Positions 1 through 6,390 of a stretch of DNA of 7,049 bases are shown here, in pieces. Each line of letters opens with the position of its first letter. The first letter of the stretch is position 1. Both the position numbers and the translations under genes were made by a program. This DNA is from Deinococcales bacterium. Lineage in GTDB: Bacteria > Deinococcota > Deinococci > Deinococcales > Deinococcaceae. The stretch is from the NCBI GenBank assembly GCA_025359705.1, contig JANYFS010000232.1:1-7049 (forward strand). The letters are read 5' to 3'. Below the pieces are notes generated by a model. It was given only the letters and a program-made list of their open reading frames with translations. It was not told where the DNA came from and made no database searches.

Positions 1-1149
<1,149 letters not shown>

Positions 1150-1189
1150 CCCTCGAGTGACCAGATCGAGTAACCAGAAATCATGATTC

Positions 1190-1218
1190 AGAAGGGGCCA
1201 TTTTAGCCCCTTCTTTTT
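1190..1218 (+). terminator. Intrinsic terminator after tuf
   Basis: A perfect 9-bp GC-rich stem (AGAAGGGGC at 1190-1198 with GCCCCTTCT at 1206-1214) and a 7-nt loop run into a five-T tract at 1214-1218. It lies 41 bases after the tuf stop and is a textbook rho-independent terminator. Confidence 0.93.
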
Positions 1219-1233
1219 GTTGACCACATCCTG

Positions 1234-1239
1234 TACAAT
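1234..1239 (+). promoter_or_regulatory. Candidate -10 element (TACAAT) for typA leader
   Basis: TACAAT lies just after the tuf terminator and matches the -10 consensus in five of six positions. No convincing -35 sits at 16-18 bp: TTGACC at 1220-1225 is only 8 bp away. If used, transcription would start near 1246 and give typA a leader of about 360 nt. A second -10-like hexamer, TATAAA, lies at 1347-1352. I cannot choose between the two by eye. Confidence 0.35.
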
Positions 1240-1260
1240 AGAAAGGTTTGTGCTTGCGCT

Positions 1261-1318
1261 GCCTCGAGCTTGCTGCAAGACCGCTTGAGGCACACCGTCT
1301 TGACACAACTTGCAGCAA
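1261..1318 (+). promoter_or_regulatory. Possible structured RNA element in typA leader
   Basis: Two inverted repeats interlock. GCCTCGAGC (1261-1269) can pair with GCTTGAGGC (1283-1291), giving 9 bp with one G-U pair. The 13-nt loop begins with TTGCTGCAAG (1270-1279), which is exactly complementary to CTTGCAGCAA (1309-1318). The arrangement could form a pseudoknot or two exclusive hairpins. No riboswitch or known RNA family is recognised. It lies upstream of typA, so a leader role is inferred from position only. Confidence 0.35.
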
Positions 1319-1337
1319 TATGACGCGCAGCCGTTAG

Positions 1338-1380
1338 AAAGTGAAGTATAAAAAGTGAAGTAGTAGGTATCAAAAGTGAC
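1338..1380 (+). repeat. Iterated AAAGTGA boxes around a TATAAA hexamer
   Basis: AAAGTGAAGTA occurs at 1338-1348 and 1352-1362, a related AAAGTGAC at 1373-1380, and an inverted form, TTTCACTTT, at 1423-1431. The TATAAA hexamer (1347-1352) bridges the first two copies. Spacings are 14 and 21 bp. This could be an operator at a typA promoter, but no regulator family is implied by the motif. Confidence 0.4.
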
Positions 1381-1542
1381 ATTCAAAATTTCTTAAAGAT
1401 TTTTCTGAATTGTTTTGTCACCTTTCACTTTAGATCACACCACTTTGAGTCACACCCCATCGTTACACCCACATCATCCGATGCACGAAATCCGATGTCT
1501 GGAATATACCTTTGGCTTCACCCCCTCGAGCGACTTTTTTAA

Positions 1543-1578
1543 GTTCTCAGGATCACGTTGGTTCTCAGAATCACGTTG
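1543..1578 (+). repeat. 18-bp tandem duplication upstream of typA RBS
   Basis: GTTCTCAGGATCACGTTG (1543-1560) is followed immediately by a second copy (1561-1578) with one G-to-A difference. The pair ends 16 bases before the typA Shine-Dalgarno, so it would lie in the 5' untranslated region. It looks like a recent slippage or duplication event; any function is unknown. Confidence 0.85.
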
Positions 1579-1594
1579 GCAGGTCAAAGCGTTT

Positions 1595-1600
1595 AAGGAG
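1595..1600 (+). promoter_or_regulatory. Shine-Dalgarno of typA
   Basis: AAGGAG, four bases before the ATG at 1605. It fixes the typA start there and argues against the in-frame upstream start at 1512. Confidence 0.85.
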
Positions 1601-1604
1601 TTTT

Positions 1605-3386
1605 ATGGAATACCGCAATATTGCAATTATCGCCCACGTTGATCACGGCAAAACCACTTTGGTGGATTATTTGCTGCGCCAAACCCTCGAGCTGAAGCAC
1701 GGCGAAGAACTCGCCGAACGCGCTATGGACAGCAATGCCCTCGAGCGGGAGCGGGGCATCACCATTTTGGCGAAAAACACCGCCGTGTTCTACAAAGGTT
1801 ACAAAATCAACATTGTGGACACCCCCGGACACGCCGATTTCGGCGGAGAAGTGGAACGGGTGTTGGGCATGGTGGACGGTTGTTTGCTTTTGGTGGACGC
1901 TGCCGAAGGCCCCATGCCCCAAACCCGCTTTGTACTCAAAAAAGCCCTCGAGCTGGGTTTACGCCCGATTGTAGTGATCAACAAGATTGACCGCCAAGAT
2001 GCACGCCCCGATGAAGTGGTCAGCTTGACCTTCGACTTGATGGCAGAACTGGGTGCAAGTGACGAACAGTTGGATTTCCCTGTGTTGTACGCCATTGCCC
2101 GCGAAGGTAAAGCCTTTAAAGAGCTGGATAAGCCCACCGAAGACATGCACGAGCTGTTCGATATGGTTCTCGAGCATTGCCCACCGCCCGATGTGGACTT
2201 GGATGCACCTTTCCAAATGCTGGTTACCAACTTGGATTACTCCGAGTATTTGGGCCGCATTGTGTTGGGACGGGTCAAGCGTGGCACGGTTCGCAAGGGT
2301 GAATTTGTACAGTTGATGCACAAAGACGGCACCATGAGCAAGAACAAAATTGTTCAACCTTTTACCCATTTGGGCTTGCAGCGGATCGAAGTGGACGAGG
2401 CCAGCGCGGGCGACATCATCGCTTTGGCAGGGATCGAGGATGCCCAAATCGGGGAAACCATCGCCGACTTTGCCGATCCCGAAGCCTTGCCGATCATCAC
2501 CGTGGACGAACCCACCGTTAGCATGATTTTCTCGCCCAACACCTCGCCTTTTGCGGGTAAGGAAGGCAAGTACGTGACCAGCCGTCACATCCGTGACCGT
2601 TTGATGCGCGAAATCATGACCAATGTGTCGCTGAAAGTCGAAGAAATCCGCCCCGATGAATTTAAAGTTTCGGGACGCGGCGAGTTGCACTTGAGCATTT
2701 TGCTGGAAACCATGCGCCGTGAAGGTTACGAAATGCAAGTGGGCGCACCACAGGTCATTTTGCGCGATGTGGACGGCGAAAACTGCGAACCCTTCGAGCA
2801 TTTGGTGATCGACTTGCCCGAGAACTTGGCCTCCCCTGTGATTGGGGTGTTGTCCAGCCGCAAAGGTCAAATGGTCAACATGGAGCCTATGGGAACCCGT
2901 CAGCGCGTGGAATTCAAAATTCCTGCCCGCTCGTTGTTCGGTTTCCGCAACCAGTTCTTGTCTATGACCCAAGGTGAGGGCATCATGAGCCACGTTTTTG
3001 ATGGTTATGCACCTTGGGCGGGCGAAATGAAGAGCCGTCAAAACGGTTCCTTGATTGCCATGGAAGGCGGCGAAGCCTTCGCCTACTCGATCTGGAAACT
3101 GCAAGAGCGCGGAACTTTCTTTATCGACCCTGGTACCGAAGTGTACATTGGCATGATTGTGGGCGAAAACAGCCGCGACAACGATTTGAATGTCAACGTG
3201 TGTAAGAACAAAAAATTGACCAACGTGCGCTCGAGCGGAAACGACGATGCCATGACCCTGATCACCCCCCGCCGCCCCACCTTAGAAGATGCCCTCGAGT
3301 ACATCGGAGACGACGAGTTCGTGGAGATCACCCCCAAGAATATCCGTTTGCGTAAACGGGTGCTTGATCCTAGCTTCCGTAAGTAA
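1605..3386 (+). CDS. typA: Ribosome-associated GTPase TypA/BipA
   Basis: TypA is a translational GTPase of the EF-G/LepA superfamily. It binds the ribosome and acts in ribosome assembly and stress adaptation. The protein is 593 aa, normal for the family. G1 is HVDHGKTT (11-18), G2 RGITI (50-54), G3 DTPGH (72-76) and G4 NKID (126-129). The G5 region reads YAIAREG where many homologues have YASA. EF-G-like beta-barrel and domain III/V segments follow (for example SGRGELHLSILLETMRREG). The TypA-specific C-terminal domain contains TNVRSSGNDD and a lysine/arginine-rich end. The start at 1605 is chosen because MEYRNIAIIAHVDHG is the canonical N-terminus and AAGGAG precedes it. The reading frame is open further upstream to 1512, but that extension translates the 18-bp duplication. 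Transcription is probably monocistronic: a terminator lies on each side, and a long leader precedes the gene. Confidence 0.97.
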   Translation: MEYRNIAIIAHVDHGKTTLVDYLLRQTLELKHGEELAERAMDSNALERERGITILAKNTAVFYKGYKINIVDTPGHADFGGEVERVLGMVDGCLLLVDAAEGPMPQTRFVLKKALELGLRPIVVINKIDRQDARPDEVVSLTFDLMAELGASDEQLDFPVLYAIAREGKAFKELDKPTEDMHELFDMVLEHCPPPDVDLDAPFQMLVTNLDYSEYLGRIVLGRVKRGTVRKGEFVQLMHKDGTMSKNKIVQPFTHLGLQRIEVDEASAGDIIALAGIEDAQIGETIADFADPEALPIITVDEPTVSMIFSPNTSPFAGKEGKYVTSRHIRDRLMREIMTNVSLKVEEIRPDEFKVSGRGELHLSILLETMRREGYEMQVGAPQVILRDVDGENCEPFEHLVIDLPENLASPVIGVLSSRKGQMVNMEPMGTRQRVEFKIPARSLFGFRNQFLSMTQGEGIMSHVFDGYAPWAGEMKSRQNGSLIAMEGGEAFAYSIWKLQERGTFFIDPGTEVYIGMIVGENSRDNDLNVNVCKNKKLTNVRSSGNDDAMTLITPRRPTLEDALEYIGDDEFVEITPKNIRLRKRVLDPSFRK

Positions 3387-3414
3387 GAGAGTAAGAGGGT
3401 AAGAGGGTAAGAAA
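3383..3414 (+). repeat. 8-bp tandem repeat array (GTAAGAGR), copy 1
   Basis: Four consecutive 8-bp units: GTAAGAGA, GTAAGAGG, GTAAGAGG, GTAAGAAA. The typA stop codon TAA (3384-3386) lies inside the first unit. A three-unit array with the same last unit occurs at 5343-5366, also just after a plus-strand gene. Confidence 0.9.
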
Positions 3415-3424
3415 AATCTTGAGG

Positions 3425-3468
3425 GCAGATCAGTTGGGCGGAAACGTCTGGGCTGGTCTGCTTTTTTT
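3425..3468 (+). terminator. Intrinsic terminator after typA
   Basis: GCAGATCAG (3425-3433) pairs with CTGGTCTGC (3453-3461), 9 bp as RNA with one U-G pair. Inside the loop, GGCG-GAAA-CGTC can form a small inner hairpin with a GNRA-type tetraloop. Seven Ts follow at 3462-3468. Confidence 0.85.
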
Positions 3469-3536
3469 GGTTTGGTTTTGGCTCGAGGGATGCTCGATAT
3501 AAAAATTGTGTAGCTCGAGGTTTTCGCGTTTTTATG

Positions 3537-3559
3537 GAAAACGGATGACAGAAAACGGA
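3537..3559 (+). repeat. Direct repeat GAAAACGGA x2 upstream of the glycosidase gene
   Basis: GAAAACGGA occurs at 3537-3545 and 3551-3559, 14 bp apart start to start, ending 23 bp before the inferred -10 of the next gene. That position suits an activator or -35-region site, but the motif is not recognised. Confidence 0.4.
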
Positions 3560-3582
3560 CAACCTAAAGCAGCAAACCGTGA

Positions 3583-3588
3583 TACATT
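3583..3588 (+). promoter_or_regulatory. -10 element of a leaderless promoter (TACATT)
   Basis: TACATT is followed by six bases (GCTCGA) and the GTG start at 3595. No Shine-Dalgarno lies in this stretch. A TANNNT hexamer about six bases before the start codon is the known signature of leaderless mRNAs in Deinococcus. No good -35 is visible. The same geometry occurs at lspA and luxS. Confidence 0.6.
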
Positions 3589-3594
3589 GCTCGA

Positions 3595-5292
3595 GTGTTG
3601 AAATTTTCCAAACTTTTAAGCCATACCTTAACCTGCCTGTTGTTGTCGTCGAGCGCGGGGGCTGCCAGTCGTCCGCTTTGGATTGCGGGGCAGCCTACCA
3701 AACCGATCATCGAAACCAAAATGCTCTCCAGTGGCCTCGAGGGGTTGCCCGTGTGGGTTTTGCCCCGCGTGGGGGTGCAAATTGCCAATGATCCCGAATC
3801 GCTCGAGCTGAGATATGACAATAAAACCTTGTTTTTTGTGTATGGCATTGGTTGGGAAGGCAATTTTGCTTTTTCGGCGGATTTGCCTGTGCCAGAAATG
3901 TATAAGGGCAGTTTGCATGTTTCGGTGCAGGTTTTGCGGGAAATGGGGTTGCCACTGCGGGAGTCGGAAACGGCCTTTGAGGTGAACCCCGCTGCTCGAG
4001 CGCCACAACTCACCGCACTTCGGCGCAGTGTGGCAAATGAAGATGGCCTCGAGGTGAGCCGTTTGGTTCTCGAGTTTTCCGACCCGTTCGAGTTTGAGCT
4101 GGACAAAGTGCCGCAAAAAATCAATATTCGTTTGCCCAAAGTACAAAAACTGGCCCCCGAGGTATTGCCGACCCTCGAGCTGCCTGGAGAGGGAACCCTG
4201 CGCTATCGGCTCAAAGATTTGGGCCAAGACACTCTATTCACCCTCGAGACCAAAGATGGGGCTGCCACCGAGATTTTTACTTTGGAAAACCCGTTTCGCA
4301 TTGTACTGGACACTCGAGTCAACCTCGAGCCTGTGGTCAGTGTGCCTGATTCTGGCCTCGAGCGTAAAGATTTGGGGTTGCTGCATCTGTTGGTCTTTGA
4401 CCCAGAACGCTATATGCCTCAGATTGCTACCGCACCGATGGGCAGCTCGAGGGCGGTGGGGCAGTTTGTGGGCGACCATCAGGCGGTAGCAGGGGTGAAC
4501 GGCGGGTATTTTGACCCGTCCAGCAGCATGGCGGTGGATTTGGTGGCAGTGAATGGGCGGATGCTCTCGAGTTCGCTCGAGCGGCGGGCCACGCTGGGGA
4601 TTCTCAAAGATGGTGGGTTGCTGTGGGGCATTCCCAAGCCGCGCTATTTGTTGGGCGGTGGCAAAGATAAGATCAAGGTCAATACCCTGAGTGCTAAAAC
4701 CAATCCCAACTGGTTGACCCTGTTTGTGGGCGATGGCAAAACCCCTGTGGGTGCGGATGGTTTCAGCACGTTGTACCTCAAAGCCAACAAAGTTGCCAAA
4801 AAAACCGACCAACCCAGCATTCCTGCGCCTGGTGAAGTCACGGTCAGCTTTAAACCCGAGCGCTTTCCGCAGTTGCCTCTCTCGAGCGGGGAGGATTTAC
4901 CCTTGGGCCTCGAGTGGTTCTCGCAAGACTGGCAAGAGGTACAAGATGCGCTTTCGGCGGGGCCAATGCTGCTGCAAGGTGGGCAATATGTGTTGAGTCC
5001 TGTCCAAGAAGGGTTCAACACCGCTGGCAGCATCTGGCGGCGCACCCGCCAAGTGGCCTTTGGAACTCTAGGCGATGGGCATTTGGTGATTGCCTACCAC
5101 GAATGGGCCACCCCCGAAGAATTTGCCTATAGCCTACTCAAATCGGGCGTACAAACTGCCATGCGGCTGGACTCTGGCTCGAGCGCCTCGGTTTTTGTGC
5201 AGGGCCACTATCTCAATCACGGGGGCAAAAGAAAGGTTCCTAACGCGATTGTGTTGGTGCCTCGAGAGCGTTTGGTGGCGGGGAAGGATTGA
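3595..5292 (+). CDS. Secreted phosphodiester glycosidase (NAGPA-like) family protein
   Basis: This is a 565-aa exported protein with a C-terminal phosphodiester glycosidase domain (the family of mammalian N-acetylglucosamine-1-phosphodiester alpha-N-acetylglucosaminidase). The N-terminus is a signal peptide: KFSK, then a hydrophobic run, then SSSAGAA with likely cleavage near residues 23-25. The glycosidase domain spans roughly 255-557: VNGGYF (301-306), SAGPML (454-459), RRTRQVAFGTLGDG (482-495) and RLDSGSSAS (524-532). The last motif replaces the more usual LDGGGSS. Residues about 145-245 contain two stretches (SRLVLEFSDPFEFEL and ENPFRIVLDTR) that look like AMIN-type cell-wall-binding strands; that is tentative. 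The substrate is unknown; a cell-envelope glycan phosphodiester is the natural guess. GTG at 3595 is chosen because it opens the signal peptide and sits six bases after TACATT. The gene carries 17 CTCGAG sites, many in frame as Leu-Glu. It converges with lspA, and no canonical terminator was found after it. Confidence 0.88.
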   Translation: MLKFSKLLSHTLTCLLLSSSAGAASRPLWIAGQPTKPIIETKMLSSGLEGLPVWVLPRVGVQIANDPESLELRYDNKTLFFVYGIGWEGNFAFSADLPVPEMYKGSLHVSVQVLREMGLPLRESETAFEVNPAARAPQLTALRRSVANEDGLEVSRLVLEFSDPFEFELDKVPQKINIRLPKVQKLAPEVLPTLELPGEGTLRYRLKDLGQDTLFTLETKDGAATEIFTLENPFRIVLDTRVNLEPVVSVPDSGLERKDLGLLHLLVFDPERYMPQIATAPMGSSRAVGQFVGDHQAVAGVNGGYFDPSSSMAVDLVAVNGRMLSSSLERRATLGILKDGGLLWGIPKPRYLLGGGKDKIKVNTLSAKTNPNWLTLFVGDGKTPVGADGFSTLYLKANKVAKKTDQPSIPAPGEVTVSFKPERFPQLPLSSGEDLPLGLEWFSQDWQEVQDALSAGPMLLQGGQYVLSPVQEGFNTAGSIWRRTRQVAFGTLGDGHLVIAYHEWATPEEFAYSLLKSGVQTAMRLDSGSSASVFVQGHYLNHGGKRKVPNAIVLVPRERLVAGKD

Positions 5293-5302
5293 GGGCGGGT
5301 AG

Positions 5303-5343
5303 CGCTTCGCGCTCGAGAGGGCGAGAGTCGCTTCGCTCGAGAG
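5303..5343 (+). repeat. Imperfect direct repeat CGCTTCG(CG)CTCGAGAG
   Basis: 5303-5319 and 5329-5343 are the same sequence apart from a CG insertion in the first. The first copy sits in a small hairpin (AGCGC 5301-5305, loop TTC, GCGCT 5309-5313). There is no T-tract, so I do not call it a terminator. Confidence 0.6.
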
Positions 5344-5366
5344 TAAGAGGGTAAGAGAGTAAGAAA
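5343..5366 (+). repeat. 8-bp tandem repeat array (GTAAGAGR), copy 2
   Basis: Units GTAAGAGG (5343-5350), GTAAGAGA (5351-5358) and GTAAGAAA (5359-5366). The array begins 51 bases after the stop of the glycosidase gene. It is the same unit as the array at the typA stop and ends in the same variant unit. Confidence 0.9.
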
Positions 5367-5371
5367 AAGCA

Positions 5372-5400
5372 TGTGGCTCGAGGGATTAGCTCGAGCCACA
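5372..5400. repeat. 11-bp inverted repeat built from two CTCGAG palindromes
   Basis: TGTGGCTCGAG (5372-5382) and CTCGAGCCACA (5390-5400) form a perfect 11-bp stem with a 7-nt loop, between the convergent glycosidase gene and lspA. No U-tract follows on either strand. It could still act as a 3'-end stabiliser or a weak bidirectional stop. Confidence 0.7.
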
Positions 5401-5404
5401 CAAT

Positions 5405-5484
5405 CTGTCTTGACCCTAAAGCAGCACCTGTCTTGACCCAACTGCGCCACCTCACGGGGCGGGCCGCTGACGGGCTTGGTCGCT
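5405..5484 (+). repeat. ~80-bp dispersed repeat, copy A (downstream of lspA)
   Basis: Begins with two tandem 23-bp units (5405-5427 and 5428-5450), both starting CTGTCTTGACCC and ending CAC. A GC-rich tail follows (CTCACGGGGCGGGCCGCT, then GACGGGCTTGGTCGCT). It matches 6200-6281 in the same orientation, apart from two substitutions and a 2-bp indel. It is not coding: the reading frames across it are by-products of the repeat. Confidence 0.9.
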
Positions 5485-5486
5485 TT

Positions 5487-5512
5487 ACGAAAAACGAAAA
5501 ACGAAAAACGAA
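5487..5512 (+). repeat. 7-bp tandem repeat (ACGAAAA x3.7)
   Basis: Three full ACGAAAA units (5487-5507) and a partial fourth, ending 12 bases before the lspA stop. On the minus strand this gives successive CGTTTTT runs just after lspA. I see no stem to make it a terminator. Confidence 0.85.
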
Positions 5513-5524
5513 TTACCAACAAAC

Positions 5525-6082
5525 CTACTCGCTCGAGGGTTCCGCCGTTTTGGGTTTGGCTTTGGGGCGCTCGAGCAGACTAAACAAGACCAAAGCCAAT
5601 GTGCCGCCCACCACGCACGAATCCGCGATGTTGAAAATGGGGAAACTGGTTCCGATGCTGGGAATATTGATCTTGGACATTACCCAAGAAAGGCTATGCG
5701 AATACAGCATATCGGTGACTTTGCCGTGCAAAATCCCGTCGATGGAATTGCCGATTGCACCTGCGGCAATTACTGCAAAAATGTAGCGGTAGGCGGTGGG
5801 TAATTTGCCAATCACCACATAAACTAGCAAGCCAATTCCTGCCAAAAAGCGCAAGATTGCCAAGGGCAAAGCCGCACCGCTGAGCAAGCTCCAGGCTGCG
5901 CCCGTGTTGTAGGTCAGGTGCAAATCCAAAAAGTTGGCAATGACGGGGTGATAATAGCCCACGGTTTGGGCATCAGCGACTGCCCAGTTATTGGCAGTCC
6001 ACAAATTAACGGTGCTGGTTTTCAGCACCTGATCGGCAATCAGCAGCAGAACAAACGGAATGAGGGGCCAGAATCGAGACAC
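5525..6082 (-). CDS. lspA: Lipoprotein signal peptidase (signal peptidase II)
   Basis: LspA is the inner-membrane aspartyl protease that removes the signal peptide from prolipoproteins after lipidation at the lipobox cysteine. The protein is 185 aa, near the usual 160-180. Four hydrophobic segments lie at roughly residues 4-18, 68-90, 97-116 and 154-170. The first membrane segment ends in the conserved Asp-Gln (17-18, IADQVLK). NTGAAWSLLSG starts at 59. The first catalytic Asp is in KVTDML (124), the second in FNIAD (154). The usual NLIDR motif reads NSIDG here (112-116), losing the arginine. The start is placed at GTG 6082-6080 because it directly precedes the first membrane segment and lies six bases after a perfect TATAAT. 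The frame stays open to 6268, but that stretch translates an intergenic repeat. The tail after residue 170 is hydrophilic (ERPKAKPKTAEPSSE). The gene stands alone and is flanked by direct repeats. Confidence 0.95.
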   Translation of the reverse strand: MSRFWPLIPFVLLLIADQVLKTSTVNLWTANNWAVADAQTVGYYHPVIANFLDLHLTYNTGAAWSLLSGAALPLAILRFLAGIGLLVYVVIGKLPTAYRYIFAVIAAGAIGNSIDGILHGKVTDMLYSHSLSWVMSKINIPSIGTSFPIFNIADSCVVGGTLALVLFSLLERPKAKPKTAEPSSE

Positions 6083-6088
6083 TCGAGC

Positions 6089-6094
6089 ATTATA
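6089..6094 (-). promoter_or_regulatory. -10 element of a leaderless lspA promoter (TATAAT)
   Basis: On the minus strand a consensus TATAAT is followed by GCTCGA and the GTG start at 6082. There is no room for a Shine-Dalgarno downstream of a normal start site, so the lspA mRNA should begin at or within a base or two of its start codon. No TTGACA-like -35 is seen. Confidence 0.75.
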
Positions 6095-6176
6095 ACGCAG
6101 GATTTCTGTATCAGGCGTGAACCCAACCTCGAGGGATGGAAAATCTAGGCAAGAATTGGGTTGGTGCAGGACACGT

Positions 6177-6297
6177 CTGTCTTGGCCCAACTGCGCCACC
6201 TGTCTTGACCCTAAAGCAGCACCTGTCTTGGCCCAACTGCGCCACCTCACGGGGGGCGGGCCGCTCACGGGCTTGGTCGCTCACGGGGCGGGCCGCT
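6177..6297 (+). repeat. Dispersed repeat, copy B (upstream of lspA), expanded
   Basis: Three tandem 23-bp units (6177-6199, 6200-6222, 6223-6245) alternate between two variants, one ending CAACTGCGCCAC and the other CTAAAGCAGCAC. GC-rich units follow: CTCACGGG...GCGGGCCGCT, a CACGGGCTTGGTCGCT unit, and CTCACGGGGCGGGCCGCT (6280-6297). The part at 6200-6281 is the partner of 5405-5484. It is not a CRISPR: the units adjoin with no spacers. Confidence 0.9.
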
Positions 6298-6390
6298 TGG
6301 AACTAAGACGGCACCTCTCGGGCCAGTTCCGCCTCGAGCTTGGTGATAAGATACGTAAAGCAGACGGCTCGAATAGTAAATGGGGGAAAC

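Noticed and set aside
1220..1239. TTGACC/TACAAT as a standard sigma-70 promoter
   Set aside because: The spacer is only 8 bp; the TACAAT is kept alone as a weak candidate.
1300..1305. Perfect -35 TTGACA
   Set aside because: No -10-like hexamer lies 16-18 bp downstream, and it falls inside the putative structured element.
1512..1604. N-terminal extension of TypA by 31 residues
   Set aside because: It lacks similarity to TypA, covers the 18-bp duplication, and a clear AAGGAG precedes the ATG at 1605 where the canonical N-terminus begins.
1959..3104. Long antisense open frame within typA
   Set aside because: It is the shadow of a codon-biased gene on the other strand, rich in His/Gln/Phe with no recognisable domain.
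4234..4812. Antisense open frame within the glycosidase gene
   Set aside because: Same reason: a complement of a strongly supported gene, with no start signal or family pattern.
5217..5522. Minus-strand open frame across the convergent gap
   Set aside because: It reads through the GTAAGAGR array, the hairpin and the dispersed repeat, and overlaps the end of the glycosidase gene; no protein-like pattern.
6083..6268. N-terminal extension of LspA on the minus strand
   Set aside because: The extra residues translate the 23-bp repeat units and the TATAAT promoter; LspA homology starts at the GTG at 6082.
6177..6297. CRISPR-like array
   Set aside because: The 23-bp units adjoin directly with no unique spacers and no cas genes nearby.
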